Source: Enterobacter sp. RHBSTW-00175
GTDB lineage: Bacteria > Pseudomonadota > Gammaproteobacteria > Enterobacterales > Enterobacteriaceae
Direction: 5' to 3'
DNA: 64,000 nucleotides
Assembly: GCF_013927005.1 (NCBI RefSeq)
Contig: NZ_CP055930.1
Location: 1,798,001 to 1,862,000, forward strand
Position numbers and translations under genes: made by a program. The notes below the pieces were generated by a model, which worked only from the letters and a program-made list of their open reading frames with translations, had not been told where the DNA came from and searched no databases. Positions 29,686-39,640 of this stretch are shown in pieces. Positions within the stretch are counted from its first letter, which is position 1, and every line of letters starts with the position of its first letter.

Positions 29686-31134
29686 TTACAATTTATTAAG
29701 TGGATCTGTATTTATAAGCCCGCAACGCTGAAGAGCATCGTAGGTATTTTTCTTTTCAGCTGTTCTGGTGATAACAAGATCATGGTCAAGAGACAGTATT
29801 TTCTCGTCGAAATTGCGCATAACCTCGTCTATTTTTCTTACGAATTCCTTGTGCTGTGGCCTGTCTATATCTCCAGGGATCAAAGCTTTTAAGGGCTTCT
29901 CTGACATGAACTTAGCCGAAGCATCACTTTCATTAGATGCAGAGAGCCATTTGGCTTCCTCGTCTTCAGTCGCTGCCCCCGGGAGTAAAGTATCCTTATA
30001 TTCCTCCGTATGGCTTACGAGTACCGGTACAGAGGCCGACAAGACTGCACCAGTTATGATTTCATTACCGCTACCGATAACCTTTAATTGTGCCCCCCGA
30101 TAAATCATCTGAGCCAATCCAATGTTGCCTTTAGATAAAATGAATAATTTTTCGTTTAACTCATCATTTAATGGTGTTTCAACATTTGTCCATTGTAATG
30201 GCCATAAATAATGAATAAACGATTGCCAGTCTTGTGAGTCGTATCTGACATTTGAAATTTTCATATAACCACCAGACTCTGCCCGCCTGGCAATTCTCAT
30301 TTTCTTTGTCAGAGTCTCGTCAAAAGGATGATTTCCACAAAAAACCATAGATACCCCCATCGAATCTACAATTTCATGTAAAAAATCAATCAACTTACTC
30401 TCACCTCCAGTTCTTGAAAATTTTAGCCTCTGCATTTCATCAATAACAAGGATACCTAAAAATGATGATTTTATTCTTTGCGCAATCTGGCGAGCCAGAG
30501 CACCATTTCTAATCTCTGGTGTAGTTCGTTCAATACCAATTGCATCATCTAATTTTTGTAAAATCTCTTCACAAAGGTCTCTCACACTTGAGTTGTATGG
30601 ACAATTAATCTTTACCCATACGATTTGCTTACTGAAGCCGGGAAAAACTCCTTTATAGCTGCTGTGTTCTATAATCTGAGGGAAATGATCCATGACTTGC
30701 TCGATCATGGTAGTTTTTCCAGAACCACTCATTCCAACTATCGTAATGGTTTCAGCCTGGGATTTAAAATATCCACTTTCGGGTTCAATATCAGGACGCT
30801 CAGTCCCATAGTAATGAAGATATTGAATAGTTCCGCTTTTTAAAGGATTACGGGCTGCATAGCTTTCCCTAAGTGCCCGTAAAATCATTTTATAAGCCTG
30901 GATAAGATTGGTTTGAGGGCAACGGAATTTCTTTATACGTTCGACATACTGCTCTCTAACATTCGCCGGGGCAGTCCAGCGGATTTTTTCGTCAATTTCG
31001 GGAAAATAACTCATTTCCAGAAGTACTTCATCTTCCGTAAGCGCTTCAGGAAGTGCTTCAATTAAGGGGTTGCCACGATACTCAGGTAACTCCTGTTCTT
31101 TATATATCGCTGAAACGCTCCGTATAAGGTTCAT
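29686..31134 (-). CDS. tnsC: Transposition regulator ATPase TnsC
   Basis: A 482-aa AAA+ ATPase with Walker A GMSGSGKTT (residues 134-142) and Walker B ILVIDEMQRL (from 228). It bridges the target selectors (TnsD or the second TniQ) and the TnsAB transposase and takes part in target immunity. Its ATG shares one base with the tnsB stop (TAATG), so translation is coupled. Slightly shorter than Tn7 TnsC (555 aa). Confidence 0.93.
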   Translation of the reverse strand: MNLIRSVSAIYKEQELPEYRGNPLIEALPEALTEDEVLLEMSYFPEIDEKIRWTAPANVREQYVERIKKFRCPQTNLIQAYKMILRALRESYAARNPLKSGTIQYLHYYGTERPDIEPESGYFKSQAETITIVGMSGSGKTTMIEQVMDHFPQIIEHSSYKGVFPGFSKQIVWVKINCPYNSSVRDLCEEILQKLDDAIGIERTTPEIRNGALARQIAQRIKSSFLGILVIDEMQRLKFSRTGGESKLIDFLHEIVDSMGVSMVFCGNHPFDETLTKKMRIARRAESGGYMKISNVRYDSQDWQSFIHYLWPLQWTNVETPLNDELNEKLFILSKGNIGLAQMIYRGAQLKVIGSGNEIITGAVLSASVPVLVSHTEEYKDTLLPGAATEDEEAKWLSASNESDASAKFMSEKPLKALIPGDIDRPQHKEFVRKIDEVMRNFDEKILSLDHDLVITRTAEKKNTYDALQRCGLINTDPLNKL

Positions 31135-33257
31135 TATTCTGCGTCCTCAGTCTTCTTCTTACCTTTTAACCATCTTTGTTTCTCCTCCCGGCCAGGCAAA
31201 AGCAGAACCTTACTGGATGACGGAAGTAGGGGTTCAGGTCTTCCATTAGCAACATCAGTTCGCCCTAATGAATCAAGTTCATTTTTCCTGTTCTTTTTAA
31301 TATCTTTACCATGTACCCGTCGAGATTCGTATATTTCATTTAATCTTTCGTTACCTTTCTTGTTAAAATCATCTTTATTATTGATATTGCTGAGTGAATC
31401 CAGAGTAAATAAATTAATTTCTTTTTGAGTATCTACCCAATCAGCCATTACATCTGTATCAAGATGAGCTTTACCTTTAAATATATCTCTTTTCTTAAGC
31501 AGGTAATGCTTTTTGAAAATGCTATTTTTGTCAAATCTTACATATATATAATCTACGCAATTGTCATCTATTCTTGCTTCACAAGTGGTTCTTCCAAATA
31601 CTCTGGCACCTGATGCAATGTCTGGATCACATTCATAAAAAAGATTATTGTACTGAATCCCACCGGCGGTAATGTTAGCGTTCACAGGGATCAACAATCG
31701 TGCGATCACTTCGTCGGCCCCAACGGCTCTTGCGCTGAATCTCCCGTGCTTTAAGCTTATCATCCAACTATTTTTTGGTGATATTACGAGATCATTTTCA
31801 ATCAGTAAGGGATTGATATAAGCCAGTTCTTCATATGTTCTCTGATTATGTGCAAGTATCTCCCGAATCAGTAAAGACGTGACCTCCTGAATCGTTAAAC
31901 AAGCCCTGGATTGCGGTGTTGGCGCTCCTTTAACAATCTTACCCCTTCGTGTTGTTCCAATAAGCCTATGAATAACTTCATCATTTAGAATACCGAAACA
32001 GCGTTCAACAATGCTTTTTCTGTCGCCTCTACCGACTGGCGCAAACTCAAGTTTTGTCAGGGGGGTCATCTTTTCCTGAGGTTTAAGACCAATCATCTCC
32101 CCGTTGTCACACATCAATGTTAATGGAATATGAGAACAAGGCCAATCATCATTAGTAATAGAGATTCCAAATAATCTACAATATTCTTTTTTTGGCATAA
32201 AGCAATTTGCTAACGCTTGTCGGGCAGCTCGCCATGAAGCATGGTATAAAGAAACATGAAGGCCAACAATCATTCTTGTTGCGCGATCCACCACTGTATA
32301 AATAGTTGGGCGCCCAATGACTTTTCGTCTGTTTAAACTCGAAATAAGATGTACATCAGCGACAGTTGAGTCTATTTCGAAAACATCACCCGGTAAAACA
32401 GTTGTATTAGCCGCACTACCTAAAAGCGCCCGCATTTTGAGGTCTATTTCTTTTTTCGTGTTCTTCTTCTTTATCGAGAAATCTTTAGTGAAGAGTTTTT
32501 TATTCCAGTATGAAAATTGTTTTAAAGAAGGAACATATGGAGCTCTATTTTCTAAGTTCGCTGTTTTAATTTCATCCCTAAAATACAAATCAATATGTCT
32601 CTCTAATGTTTTCTTTATCGTATCTCCGTTAACTTTATAATGATACATAATGAGAGATTTTCTAATATTATTTATATCTCTTTCATTAAGAATGAAAACA
32701 CGTGAACGTTCATTAGGTAATGCTCTGTTTTTCTTGGAATTCCCAAGTTTAATTTCATGTTTGATTCTACTTTTCCCAGCGGCACCACAGTTCGAGAATG
32801 CGGGTAGTAATGCATAAACATCCTGCCCATGTCGCCAGTACAACGCCAGAAGCGTTCTGATAGTATATTGTGATATTTTTTTATTTCTGGAGTAGTCCAT
32901 TAAAAGGTGAGACTTTTTATGTAATGCATAGTCGAACAGAAACATTCTGTCATCTACAAGATCTTTAATGATATTGTAATTTTCATCTCGCCTTCCCCTG
33001 TCTTCATCTGTTATTTCTTTCTCATCTACTAACATATATGAAGGGTATATATAATCTTTACAAGTTATGCTATTTGATTCAATATAATATTTAAACAATG
33101 AAAATGAGAAAGGAATTGGCTTACCCGTTCTTTCTGATTTTATTTTAAACAAAATTAACAAATCAACCTTTTTGTCAAAATCCAAAACACGATAAAGCCC
33201 CTCTGCAAGCAAATCAGTGCCTTGAGAGAGCCAGACTGAATTTCTAATAATATCCAT
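31134..33257 (-). CDS. tnsB: Transposase TnsB (DDE recombinase)
   Basis: A 707-aa protein, near the size of Tn7 TnsB (702 aa). The retroviral-integrase-like core has the catalytic triad at Asp296 (FEIDST), Asp384 (LMCDNGE) and Glu418 (SIVERCFG). The N-terminal region holds HTH segments for binding the end repeats. It cuts and joins the 3' ends of the transposon and should bind the repeats at 34169-34244 and 13-32. It overlaps tnsA by 14 nt. Confidence 0.95.
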   Translation of the reverse strand: MDIIRNSVWLSQGTDLLAEGLYRVLDFDKKVDLLILFKIKSERTGKPIPFSFSLFKYYIESNSITCKDYIYPSYMLVDEKEITDEDRGRRDENYNIIKDLVDDRMFLFDYALHKKSHLLMDYSRNKKISQYTIRTLLALYWRHGQDVYALLPAFSNCGAAGKSRIKHEIKLGNSKKNRALPNERSRVFILNERDINNIRKSLIMYHYKVNGDTIKKTLERHIDLYFRDEIKTANLENRAPYVPSLKQFSYWNKKLFTKDFSIKKKNTKKEIDLKMRALLGSAANTTVLPGDVFEIDSTVADVHLISSLNRRKVIGRPTIYTVVDRATRMIVGLHVSLYHASWRAARQALANCFMPKKEYCRLFGISITNDDWPCSHIPLTLMCDNGEMIGLKPQEKMTPLTKLEFAPVGRGDRKSIVERCFGILNDEVIHRLIGTTRRGKIVKGAPTPQSRACLTIQEVTSLLIREILAHNQRTYEELAYINPLLIENDLVISPKNSWMISLKHGRFSARAVGADEVIARLLIPVNANITAGGIQYNNLFYECDPDIASGARVFGRTTCEARIDDNCVDYIYVRFDKNSIFKKHYLLKKRDIFKGKAHLDTDVMADWVDTQKEINLFTLDSLSNINNKDDFNKKGNERLNEIYESRRVHGKDIKKNRKNELDSLGRTDVANGRPEPLLPSSSKVLLLPGREEKQRWLKGKKKTEDAE

Positions 33258-34086
33258 TTGCGTTCAGTCCTATATAGTGGCCATTGGATATTATCTTTAT
33301 CAGACCGGTTTCGAGTATTGGATATGATAAATCAATTTTTATCATTTTTAATCCAATCATTGCCTGCAATAACATCATCGCTTCTTGTGCATCTACCCCA
33401 ATGATTGATGAAATCATTGCACGTAGTCCCACTATGGGATAAACATCTGGTTTAAGCTTCCATAGGATTTTATCAAGAGGATATTTATCATAAAATACAG
33501 AACCATCTCTTAATACAGAAGTAACCCAACAAATATTTTTACCGACGACGTTATTGAGTTCCGAGCCAACATAAATTTGAAACTCAACATCAATCAACTG
33601 CCAAAACATCCTCTCTATTTCAAGTTTTTGGGCTTCGCGTTCAGGTATGCTCTCGTTTTGTTTTACTGCTACAGCTTTGTATCGAAGTCCGCCTTCAGGA
33701 GTTCTCAAGGTCAGTAAAAAATCGGTTGTCATAACATTCAGAACTTCGACAGGTACTCCTCTTACTCCCCTCACCATAGGATGTTGAAAATGTAGATGAT
33801 TTGCTATTTGTTGGGTAAGCCGGAGAGGAAAGAGTGGGAATTGTTCCCGGATATCAATCACCGAGTCATTAAACTCAGCCAGATAGAAAAAGTTACTTTC
33901 GACAGAAGAAAGGAGATGATGGTTTCGAAACGTCTTAAGGCCAAAGACTATCGAACGGTTTCCACGGGATTTAACGTCCTGAGCTCTAAGCCAGGGCTGA
34001 TAACTTTGGCCATAGCCCACTCCTATGCCGTCACCTAGCGCATTTTCATAATCCAAATAGGATTTGAGACGCCTACCCCTACCCAT
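33244..34086 (-). CDS. tnsA: Transposase endonuclease subunit TnsA
   Basis: A 280-aa endonuclease-like protein resembling Tn7 TnsA (273 aa). The type II nuclease residues are visible: Glu in SSVESNFFYL, Asp in VMTTDFLLTL, Lys in AVAVKQNES. The C-terminal winged helix contacts TnsC. It cuts the 5' ends, so the element should move by cut-and-paste. ATG 34086 is preferred; the frame also opens at a TTG at 34098 with no better ribosome site. It is the gene nearest the right end, as in Tn7. Confidence 0.93.
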   Translation of the reverse strand: MGRGRRLKSYLDYENALGDGIGVGYGQSYQPWLRAQDVKSRGNRSIVFGLKTFRNHHLLSSVESNFFYLAEFNDSVIDIREQFPLFPLRLTQQIANHLHFQHPMVRGVRGVPVEVLNVMTTDFLLTLRTPEGGLRYKAVAVKQNESIPEREAQKLEIERMFWQLIDVEFQIYVGSELNNVVGKNICWVTSVLRDGSVFYDKYPLDKILWKLKPDVYPIVGLRAMISSIIGVDAQEAMMLLQAMIGLKMIKIDLSYPILETGLIKIISNGHYIGLNANGYY

Positions 34087-34168
34087 GATCGTACCCAAAA
34101 AACGACATTGATACGTACCTATATGTGCATTTTATAGTCTCCAACCCTATAACCACACATTCAGTAAG

Positions 34169-34244
34169 TATACAACATTAGCGTCGTTTTTTGAGAATGG
34201 TTACAACTTTAGTGCTTTGTGTACAACTTTATTGTCTTCGGACA
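34169..34244 (-). repeat. Transposon right end with three TnsB-type repeats
   Basis: Reading inward on the bottom strand, the terminus is TGTCCGAAGACAATAA, then repeats with cores TAAAGTTGT (within 34219-34244), TAAAGTTGT (34199-34220) and TAATGTTGT (34169-34188). Core spacings are 20 and 31 bp. Tn7 right ends carry four closely packed sites; a fourth here is not clear. The inner repeat's TTGTAT could act as a -35 element for tnsA, which would allow self-repression by TnsB. Confidence 0.88.
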
Positions 34245-35428
34245 GCCAGAGCCTGCGCGCATGCCCATGCGCTCGCCCAGGCCCACTGGAAGTTATACCC
34301 ACCAAGCCAGCCGGTAACGTCCATCACTTCACCAATAAAATAGAGGCCCGGCACGTCACGCGCTTCCATGGTGCGCGAAGAAAGCCCATCAGTATCGACG
34401 CCGCCAAGCGTCACCTCTGCCGTACGGTAGCCTTCGGTGCCGTTGGGTTGCACGCGCCAGTTTATCAGGGTATCGACCAATGCCTGCTGATCGCGGCTGT
34501 TGAGCTGCTTAAGAGACACATCCGGCACCTGCCCTAACACCTGCAAGCACTCAACCAGGCGCTTCGGCAACTGCATCGCCAGCGTGTTTTTCAGGCTTTG
34601 ATTAGGATGTGCACTGCGCTGCTCGTCCAGGAAGCTTTCCAGGTCGCAATCAGGCACCAGATTGACCGTCACAAACTCGCCCGGTTGCCAGTAGCTGGAG
34701 ATCTGTAACACCGCCGGGCCGGAAAGCCCGCGATGGGTGAAAAGCAGATTTTCGCGAAATACCGTGCCATCTTCGGCAGTGATGACAGAGGGAACAGACA
34801 CACCGGAGAGCGTCTGAAGTTGTTCAAGTAATGGCTTATGCAGCGTAAACGGCACCAGCCCGGCGCGTGTAGGCAGTACCTTCAGGCCAAACTGTTCGGC
34901 AATCTTGTAGCCAAAGGGTGACGCACCCAGCCCCGGCATCGACAGCCCGCCGCTGGCAATCACCAGATTATCCGCGCTGACGGTTTCACCGTTCAGTTGC
35001 AGCGTATAGCCTTGCTCATCGCGCGATACCTCCAGCACTTCCGTACGCAGGCGCATGACCACATCGCCTTTTTCGCACTCGGCCACCAGCATATCGACAA
35101 TCTGCTGGGCGGAGTCGTCGCAGAACAGCTGACCCAGCGTTTTTTCATGCCAGGCGATACCGTGTTTACCCACCAGATCGATAAAATCCCATTGGGTATA
35201 GCGCGCCAGCGCAGATTTGCAAAAATGACGGTTTTGACTCAAATATGCCGCGGGTTCGACATACAAATTGGTAAAGTTGCAGCGGCCCCCGCCAGACATC
35301 AGGATCTTGCGTCCGGGTTTTTTACCATTATCCAGCAGCAGTACCCGACGGCCCGCTTGCCCGGCCATTGCCGCACAAAACATACCCGCCGCACCGGCCC
35401 CAATCACAACGGCATCAAACCTTTCCAC
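34229..35428 (-). CDS. yhiN: YhiN flavoprotein; last four codons and stop supplied by the transposon end
   Basis: A 399-aa HI0933-type FAD-dependent oxidoreductase. The FAD-binding motif is DAVVIGAGAAGMFCAA, and the family signatures GGGRCNFTN and GEVMDVTGWLGGYNFQWAW are present. GTG 35428 is chosen to match the E. coli start (MERFDA...); the frame extends upstream 21 codons from an ATG. The C-terminus is altered: the transposon terminus falls inside the codon after ...ACAQAL, and the final GTC CGA AGA CAA TAA are transposon bases, giving A-V-R-R-Q-stop. Total length is within one residue of E. coli YhiN (400), so the protein is probably functional. Substrate unknown. Confidence 0.93.
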   Translation of the reverse strand: MERFDAVVIGAGAAGMFCAAMAGQAGRRVLLLDNGKKPGRKILMSGGGRCNFTNLYVEPAAYLSQNRHFCKSALARYTQWDFIDLVGKHGIAWHEKTLGQLFCDDSAQQIVDMLVAECEKGDVVMRLRTEVLEVSRDEQGYTLQLNGETVSADNLVIASGGLSMPGLGASPFGYKIAEQFGLKVLPTRAGLVPFTLHKPLLEQLQTLSGVSVPSVITAEDGTVFRENLLFTHRGLSGPAVLQISSYWQPGEFVTVNLVPDCDLESFLDEQRSAHPNQSLKNTLAMQLPKRLVECLQVLGQVPDVSLKQLNSRDQQALVDTLINWRVQPNGTEGYRTAEVTLGGVDTDGLSSRTMEARDVPGLYFIGEVMDVTGWLGGYNFQWAWASAWACAQALAVRRQ

Positions 35429-35656
35429 GTCAAAACCCTCTTCGTTAACTGCGCGGATTGTAAAGTTTCCGCTGTGGTCGCACCAGCGCAAATAAGCCAG
35501 ATATCAGTCATATATTTGAAATATAAAATATATTTCTTTACCTAAGTCCACCAAAGCCGAAGGAATATCAAAAAAAAGCTATATTTCACTTTGCCCGTTG
35601 CGCATTTGTCCTGGATAATGCGCCGCGTTCATGTCCTCAAAATGGCGTAACGTCCT

Positions 35657-37156
35657 ATGCTACATTTGTTTGCTGGCCTGGATTTACATACCGGGCTTTT
35701 ATTATTGCTTGCACTAGTTTTTGTTCTGTTTTACGAAGCAATCAACGGCTTCCACGACACTGCAAACGCAGTAGCAACGGTTATCTACACTCGCGCAATG
35801 CAGTCGCAACTTGCGGTTGTTATGGCGGCGGTATTTAACTTTTTTGGTGTCCTTCTGGGCGGACTGAGCGTTGCGTATGCCATTGTGCATATGTTGCCAA
35901 CGGATCTGCTGCTTAACGTTAGTTCTGGCCATGGCCTTGCTATGGTGTTCTCAATGCTGCTTGCTGCAATTATCTGGAACCTCGGTACCTGGTATTTCGG
36001 CCTGCCTGCATCCAGTTCTCACACCCTCATCGGCGCGATTATTGGTATTGGGTTAACGAATGCCCTGATGACCGGTACATCGGTTGTCGATGCGTTGAAC
36101 ATCCCGAAAGTGATTGGGATTTTTGCCTCACTTATCGTCTCCCCTATCGTGGGTCTGGTGGTAGCAGGTGGATTGATTTTCATCCTGCGTCGTTACTGGA
36201 GCAATACTAAAAAACGCTCCCGTATTCACCTGACACCGGCAGAGCGTGAGAAGAAAGACGGCAAGAAAAAACCGCCATTCTGGACGCGTATTGCCCTGAT
36301 CCTTTCCGCTATCGGCGTGGCCTTCTCACACGGCGCGAACGATGGTCAGAAAGGCATTGGTCTGGTGATGCTGGTCCTGATTGGTGTTGCTCCGGCAGGC
36401 TTTGTGGTCAACATGAATGCCTCCGGTTACGAAATCACACGTACTCGTGATGCCGTGAACAACGTCGAAATTTACTTCCAGCAGCACCCTGAGCTGCTGA
36501 AGCAAGCGACCGGTGTTGACCAGTTGATCCCTTCACCGGAAGCAGGCGCAACCACCGCACCTGGCGAGTTCCACTGCCACCCGGCGAATGCGATTAATGC
36601 TCTGGAACGTGCGAAAGGTATGTTGGGCGACATCGAAAGCTACGACAAACTTACCGTTGAGCAGCGCGGTCAGCTGCGTCGCATTATGCTTTGCATCTCT
36701 GATGTGACGGATAAAGTGGCGAAACAGCCTGGCATAAGCGCTGACGACCAGCGACTGCTGAAGAAACTGAAAGGCGATATGCTCAATACCATTGAGTACG
36801 CGCCAATCTGGATAATCATGGCGGTTGCGCTGGCACTGGGTATCGGTACGATGATTGGCTGGCGCCGTGTGGCAACAACAATCGGCGAGAAGATTGGTAA
36901 GAAAGGCATGACGTATGCGCAGGGTATGTCCGCGCAGATGACAGCGGCGGTTTCTATCGGTCTGGCGAGCTACACCGGGATGCCAGTGTCCACCACCCAC
37001 GTACTCTCCTCCTCTGTGGCGGGTACCATGATTGTTGACGGTGGTGGTCTGCAACGCAAAACGGTTACCAACATTCTGATGGCCTGGGTGTTCACACTCC
37101 CGGCATCCATCCTGCTGTCTGGTGGTTTGTACTGGATTGCGCTGAAGCTGATTTAA
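35657..37156 (+). CDS. pitA: Low-affinity inorganic phosphate transporter PitA
   Basis: A 499-aa inner-membrane protein with the two PiT signature repeats ([20 protein letters not shown] near the N-terminus, [19 protein letters not shown] style motif at about residue 225) and about ten transmembrane helices. It imports phosphate as a neutral metal-phosphate with protons, and is also an entry route for divalent metals. Divergent from yhiN. A bidirectional terminator follows. Confidence 0.97.
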   Translation: MLHLFAGLDLHTGLLLLLALVFVLFYEAINGFHDTANAVATVIYTRAMQSQLAVVMAAVFNFFGVLLGGLSVAYAIVHMLPTDLLLNVSSGHGLAMVFSMLLAAIIWNLGTWYFGLPASSSHTLIGAIIGIGLTNALMTGTSVVDALNIPKVIGIFASLIVSPIVGLVVAGGLIFILRRYWSNTKKRSRIHLTPAEREKKDGKKKPPFWTRIALILSAIGVAFSHGANDGQKGIGLVMLVLIGVAPAGFVVNMNASGYEITRTRDAVNNVEIYFQQHPELLKQATGVDQLIPSPEAGATTAPGEFHCHPANAINALERAKGMLGDIESYDKLTVEQRGQLRRIMLCISDVTDKVAKQPGISADDQRLLKKLKGDMLNTIEYAPIWIIMAVALALGIGTMIGWRRVATTIGEKIGKKGMTYAQGMSAQMTAAVSIGLASYTGMPVSTTHVLSSSVAGTMIVDGGGLQRKTVTNILMAWVFTLPASILLSGGLYWIALKLI

Positions 37157-37171
37157 TTCGTTAAGCGCAAC

Positions 37172-37206
37172 AAAAAAGCGGGCCAGGAAACTGGCCCGCT
37201 TTTTTT
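37172..37206. terminator. Bidirectional terminator between pitA and uspB
   Basis: AAAAAAGCGGGCCAG, loop GAAA, CTGGCCCGCTTTTTTT. The stem is GC-rich and flanked by A and T runs, so it can end both pitA (top) and uspB (bottom). Confidence 0.93.
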
Positions 37207-37210
37207 ATGC

Positions 37211-37546
37211 TCAGTGCCAAATCATCAACGCAATCATACTGACCACAACCAGGCCGCACAGGGCGCTGGTTAAAATAAACTGACGACGCAGGCGCTCACA
37301 GCGACGGATAAACTCTTCATCGTGATGATCGCGGTAGCGCTGGTAATAGATATACCCCACCAGACGCATCTGCTTGCTGGGCTGTCCATGCGAGGTGAAG
37401 AACCCTCCACCGTCCACATACTGATAAAGCAACGGATCGCAACCACGAAGTACCACTAATAGCGCACGTAACGATGAGAAGTAGCGCGCCATATTCACTA
37501 TGCAAACTACGCATAACGCCCAAAACAATGCGACGGTGCTAATCAT
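37211..37546 (-). CDS. uspB: Universal stress protein B
   Basis: A 111-aa protein with a transmembrane helix at each end ([18 protein letters not shown] and [20 protein letters not shown]), the known UspB layout. ATG 37546 has a GGGGAGGA site; the frame extends 30 codons upstream without support. In E. coli it is sigma-S dependent and linked to ethanol resistance in stationary phase. Divergent from uspA. Confidence 0.95.
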   Translation of the reverse strand: MISTVALFWALCVVCIVNMARYFSSLRALLVVLRGCDPLLYQYVDGGGFFTSHGQPSKQMRLVGYIYYQRYRDHHDEEFIRRCERLRRQFILTSALCGLVVVSMIALMIWH

Positions 37547-37829
37547 ACATCCTCCCCGGCGTCCGCCCTCGAAGCAAAGCCCCTGAGCTACCGCACCCAA
37601 TGCCCTGACAGACAGTTCAGTGAAAGAATGACTCAAAAGTCGATCCGGTTCGCGTTTTAATATCCGAACGGCTCATTAAATAGTGTAGGAGATCCGTTAA
37701 TTTTTTTGCCACAAGGTTAATCGTTATCAACGCGAAGGCTTGAAAAATTTGTTGAACTGAGCCGTAATGAAAGCAACAGACGACGGCTTTCTCTTTTAGT
37801 CATCGATAACTTAAGGAAGGAGTAACACT

Positions 37830-38267
37830 ATGGCTTACAAACACATTCTCATCGCGGTAGACCTCTCCCCGGAGAGCAAAGTGCTGGTTGATAAAGCGGT
37901 ATCCATGGCGCGTCCCTATAACGCGAAAGTTTCTTTGATTCACGTTGATGTGAATTACTCCGATCTCTATACCGGTCTGATCGATGTGAATCTGGGCGAT
38001 ATGCAAAAGCGTATCTCTGAAGAGACTCACCATGCACTGAGTGAGCTGTCTACCAACGCGGGCTACCCTATTACCGAAACCTTAAGCGGTAGCGGCGATC
38101 TGGGTCAGGTACTGGTTGATGCAATCAAGAAATACGATATGGATCTGGTGGTTTGCGGTCATCACCAGGACTTTTGGAGCAAGCTGATGTCTTCAGCGCG
38201 TCAGCTGATCAACACCGTTCACGTGGATATGCTGATTGTTCCACTGCGTGACGAAGAAGAAGAGTAA
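37830..38267 (+). CDS. uspA: Universal stress protein A
   Basis: A 145-aa cytosolic protein of the UspA family starting [16 protein letters not shown], essentially the E. coli protein. It lacks the ATP-binding G-2x-G-9x-G(S/T) pattern, as expected for UspA itself. AAGGAAGGAG lies at good spacing before the ATG. It is followed by an enterobacterial repeat and IS481-type insertion, where E. coli has dtpB. Confidence 0.97.
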   Translation: MAYKHILIAVDLSPESKVLVDKAVSMARPYNAKVSLIHVDVNYSDLYTGLIDVNLGDMQKRISEETHHALSELSTNAGYPITETLSGSGDLGQVLVDAIKKYDMDLVVCGHHQDFWSKLMSSARQLINTVHVDMLIVPLRDEEEE

Positions 38268-38355
38268 GTGGATTAAATTCCCCTCACCCTCTCCCACCGG
38301 GTTGAGGAATCCCCACAAAAATACGAGCACGGACGGCTCCCTCTCCTTTTTGGGG

Positions 38356-39640
38356 TGTACGGTCCGGGGACATGGTAGACAGGTGTTCGGGGACATGGTG
38401 AACACTTTTTAACATCCTTTACCCATGGTGATCGACTTTTTCTTCAGGTCGATCACCCCCACTTTCGTGCTGTACCACCACACCTCGTAGCTGCCGTCTT
38501 CCTGCATCTCCTTCAGCCCGACCCGTTCTCCCCTGAACGCCTTGCCTGCGCTCAGACTTACCCCTTTCACGCTCAGCTTTCCGCTGATATCCACTTTCCT
38601 GACCATCACGCCCTCGTCGTATTCCGGGGGCGTGGTGTTGCCGCTGTACTGCCGCTCTGACGGCTTATACCGCGACCCCGGTACCGCCATATCCAGCGCC
38701 TCATGCGGGCGTTCAAGGTTATAGACTGTCCGCCAGTGGTCGAAGGCGCGCTGCAGTTCGCCCCCGCTCGCGAACCACTTCCCCTGCAGCACTTCTGCCT
38801 TCAGGCTCCGGTGAAAACGCTCCAGCTTACCCTGCGTCTGCGGATGATACGGCCGGGAGTGCCCCACCCGGATACCCAGACGCATCAGCCACAGCTCCAG
38901 CGCCGTCCAGGTGCCGGTGGTGTCTCCCCACGGAGAACCGTTGTCCATCGTCATCCGGTCCGGCAGGCCGTAGCGCTCAAACACGCTGACCAGCTGCTGC
39001 TGCACGGTCTCGCGCCGTTCATCGGTACAGTGCGCCAGGCACAGGGAAAATCGGGAGTGGTCGTCCAGCAGGGTGAGCGGATGGCAGCGGCCGCCTCCAA
39101 AGGGAAAGTGGCCCTTAAAATCCATCTGCCAGAGGCGGTTCGGCGCGTCATGTTCGAACCGTCCCGTGGCGGGAATGCCCGGTGAAGTGCCCGGCAGCAG
39201 ACCGTGACGGGCCATGAGGTTATGGACGGTGCTGAAGGCGGGCATGGTGTGCCCCTGGTCTTCCAGCCAGCGCTTTATCTTGCGTGCGCCCCAGCGTTCA
39301 TGGCGGTCATGCGCCATACGCAGCAGGGCAGTGATGTCGTCAGATGAGCGGTTCGGGGAATGGTGCGGTATGCGCGGGCGGTCCTGAAGGCCAGAGGCCC
39401 CTTCCTCCGCCCAGCGGCGAAGCCACTTATAGCCAGTGGCAGGTGAAATGCCGAAGCGACGGCAGAGGGAACGGATGTTCGCCCCGTCCTGCGAGGCGAA
39501 CAAAACAAACTCGGTACGTAATGACATGGTATCTCTCGCATCCCAGGACATAAGCGACTCCATAAACGGGTTCTTATGCCTTAGTTGTAAGTGTCTACCA
39601 TGTCCCCGAACAAGTGTTCACTATGTCCCCGGACCGTACA
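38356..39640 (-). mobile_element. IS481-family insertion sequence, 1285 bp
   Basis: Termini are inverted repeats: TGTACGGTCCGGGGACATGG on the left (from 38356) and the reverse complement of the right end, TGTACGGTCCGGGGACATAG (to 39640). Further inside, a second copy of the GTTCGGGGACATGGT motif is seen at each end. GGGG flanks both sides (38352-38355 and 39641-39644) and may be a 4-bp target duplication. One transposase gene fills the element. Confidence 0.9.
38409..39551 (-). CDS. IS481-family transposase
   Basis: A 380-aa DDE transposase. The N-terminal HTH region is LCRRFGISPATGYKWLRRW. The integrase core has Asp (RLWQMDFKGHF), Asp (DRMTMDNGSPW) and Glu (QGKLERFHRSLK), with the family signature SRPYHPQTQGKLERFHR. 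ATG 39551 has a GGAG site about 7 nt upstream; the frame opens four codons earlier. Full length and apparently intact, so the IS may be active. Confidence 0.92.
   Translation of the reverse strand: MSWDARDTMSLRTEFVLFASQDGANIRSLCRRFGISPATGYKWLRRWAEEGASGLQDRPRIPHHSPNRSSDDITALLRMAHDRHERWGARKIKRWLEDQGHTMPAFSTVHNLMARHGLLPGTSPGIPATGRFEHDAPNRLWQMDFKGHFPFGGGRCHPLTLLDDHSRFSLCLAHCTDERRETVQQQLVSVFERYGLPDRMTMDNGSPWGDTTGTWTALELWLMRLGIRVGHSRPYHPQTQGKLERFHRSLKAEVLQGKWFASGGELQRAFDHWRTVYNLERPHEALDMAVPGSRYKPSERQYSGNTTPPEYDEGVMVRKVDISGKLSVKGVSLSAGKAFRGERVGLKEMQEDGSYEVWWYSTKVGVIDLKKKSITMGKGC

Larger units (their letters stand above)
1..34244. mobile_element. Tn7-like transposon carrying Ni/Co, Cu and Ag resistance (left terminus outside window)
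   Basis: The right boundary is read directly. At 34244 the bottom strand begins TGTCCGAAGACAATAA, starting with the 5'-TGT of Tn7-family ends and containing a GACAATAAAGT core like that of Tn7. Three copies of a TAAAGTTGT-type repeat run inward, followed by tnsABCD and a second tniQ gene. A repeat matching the outermost right-end site at 18 of 20 positions lies at 13-32 in the orientation expected of a left end, so the element very likely starts shortly before the window. Cargo in order is rcnRA, pco, sil, a DUF305 gene, an OLD-family nuclease and a HipB-like regulator. The tns block is visibly more AT-rich than both the cargo and the chromosome. Target-site duplication cannot be checked because the left junction is missing; the 5 bases outside the right end are GCCAG. 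Confidence 0.9.

Noticed and set aside
1..34244. CRISPR-associated (CAST) type transposon
   Set aside because: Two TniQ-type proteins suggested it, but no cas genes and no repeat-spacer array are present in the window.
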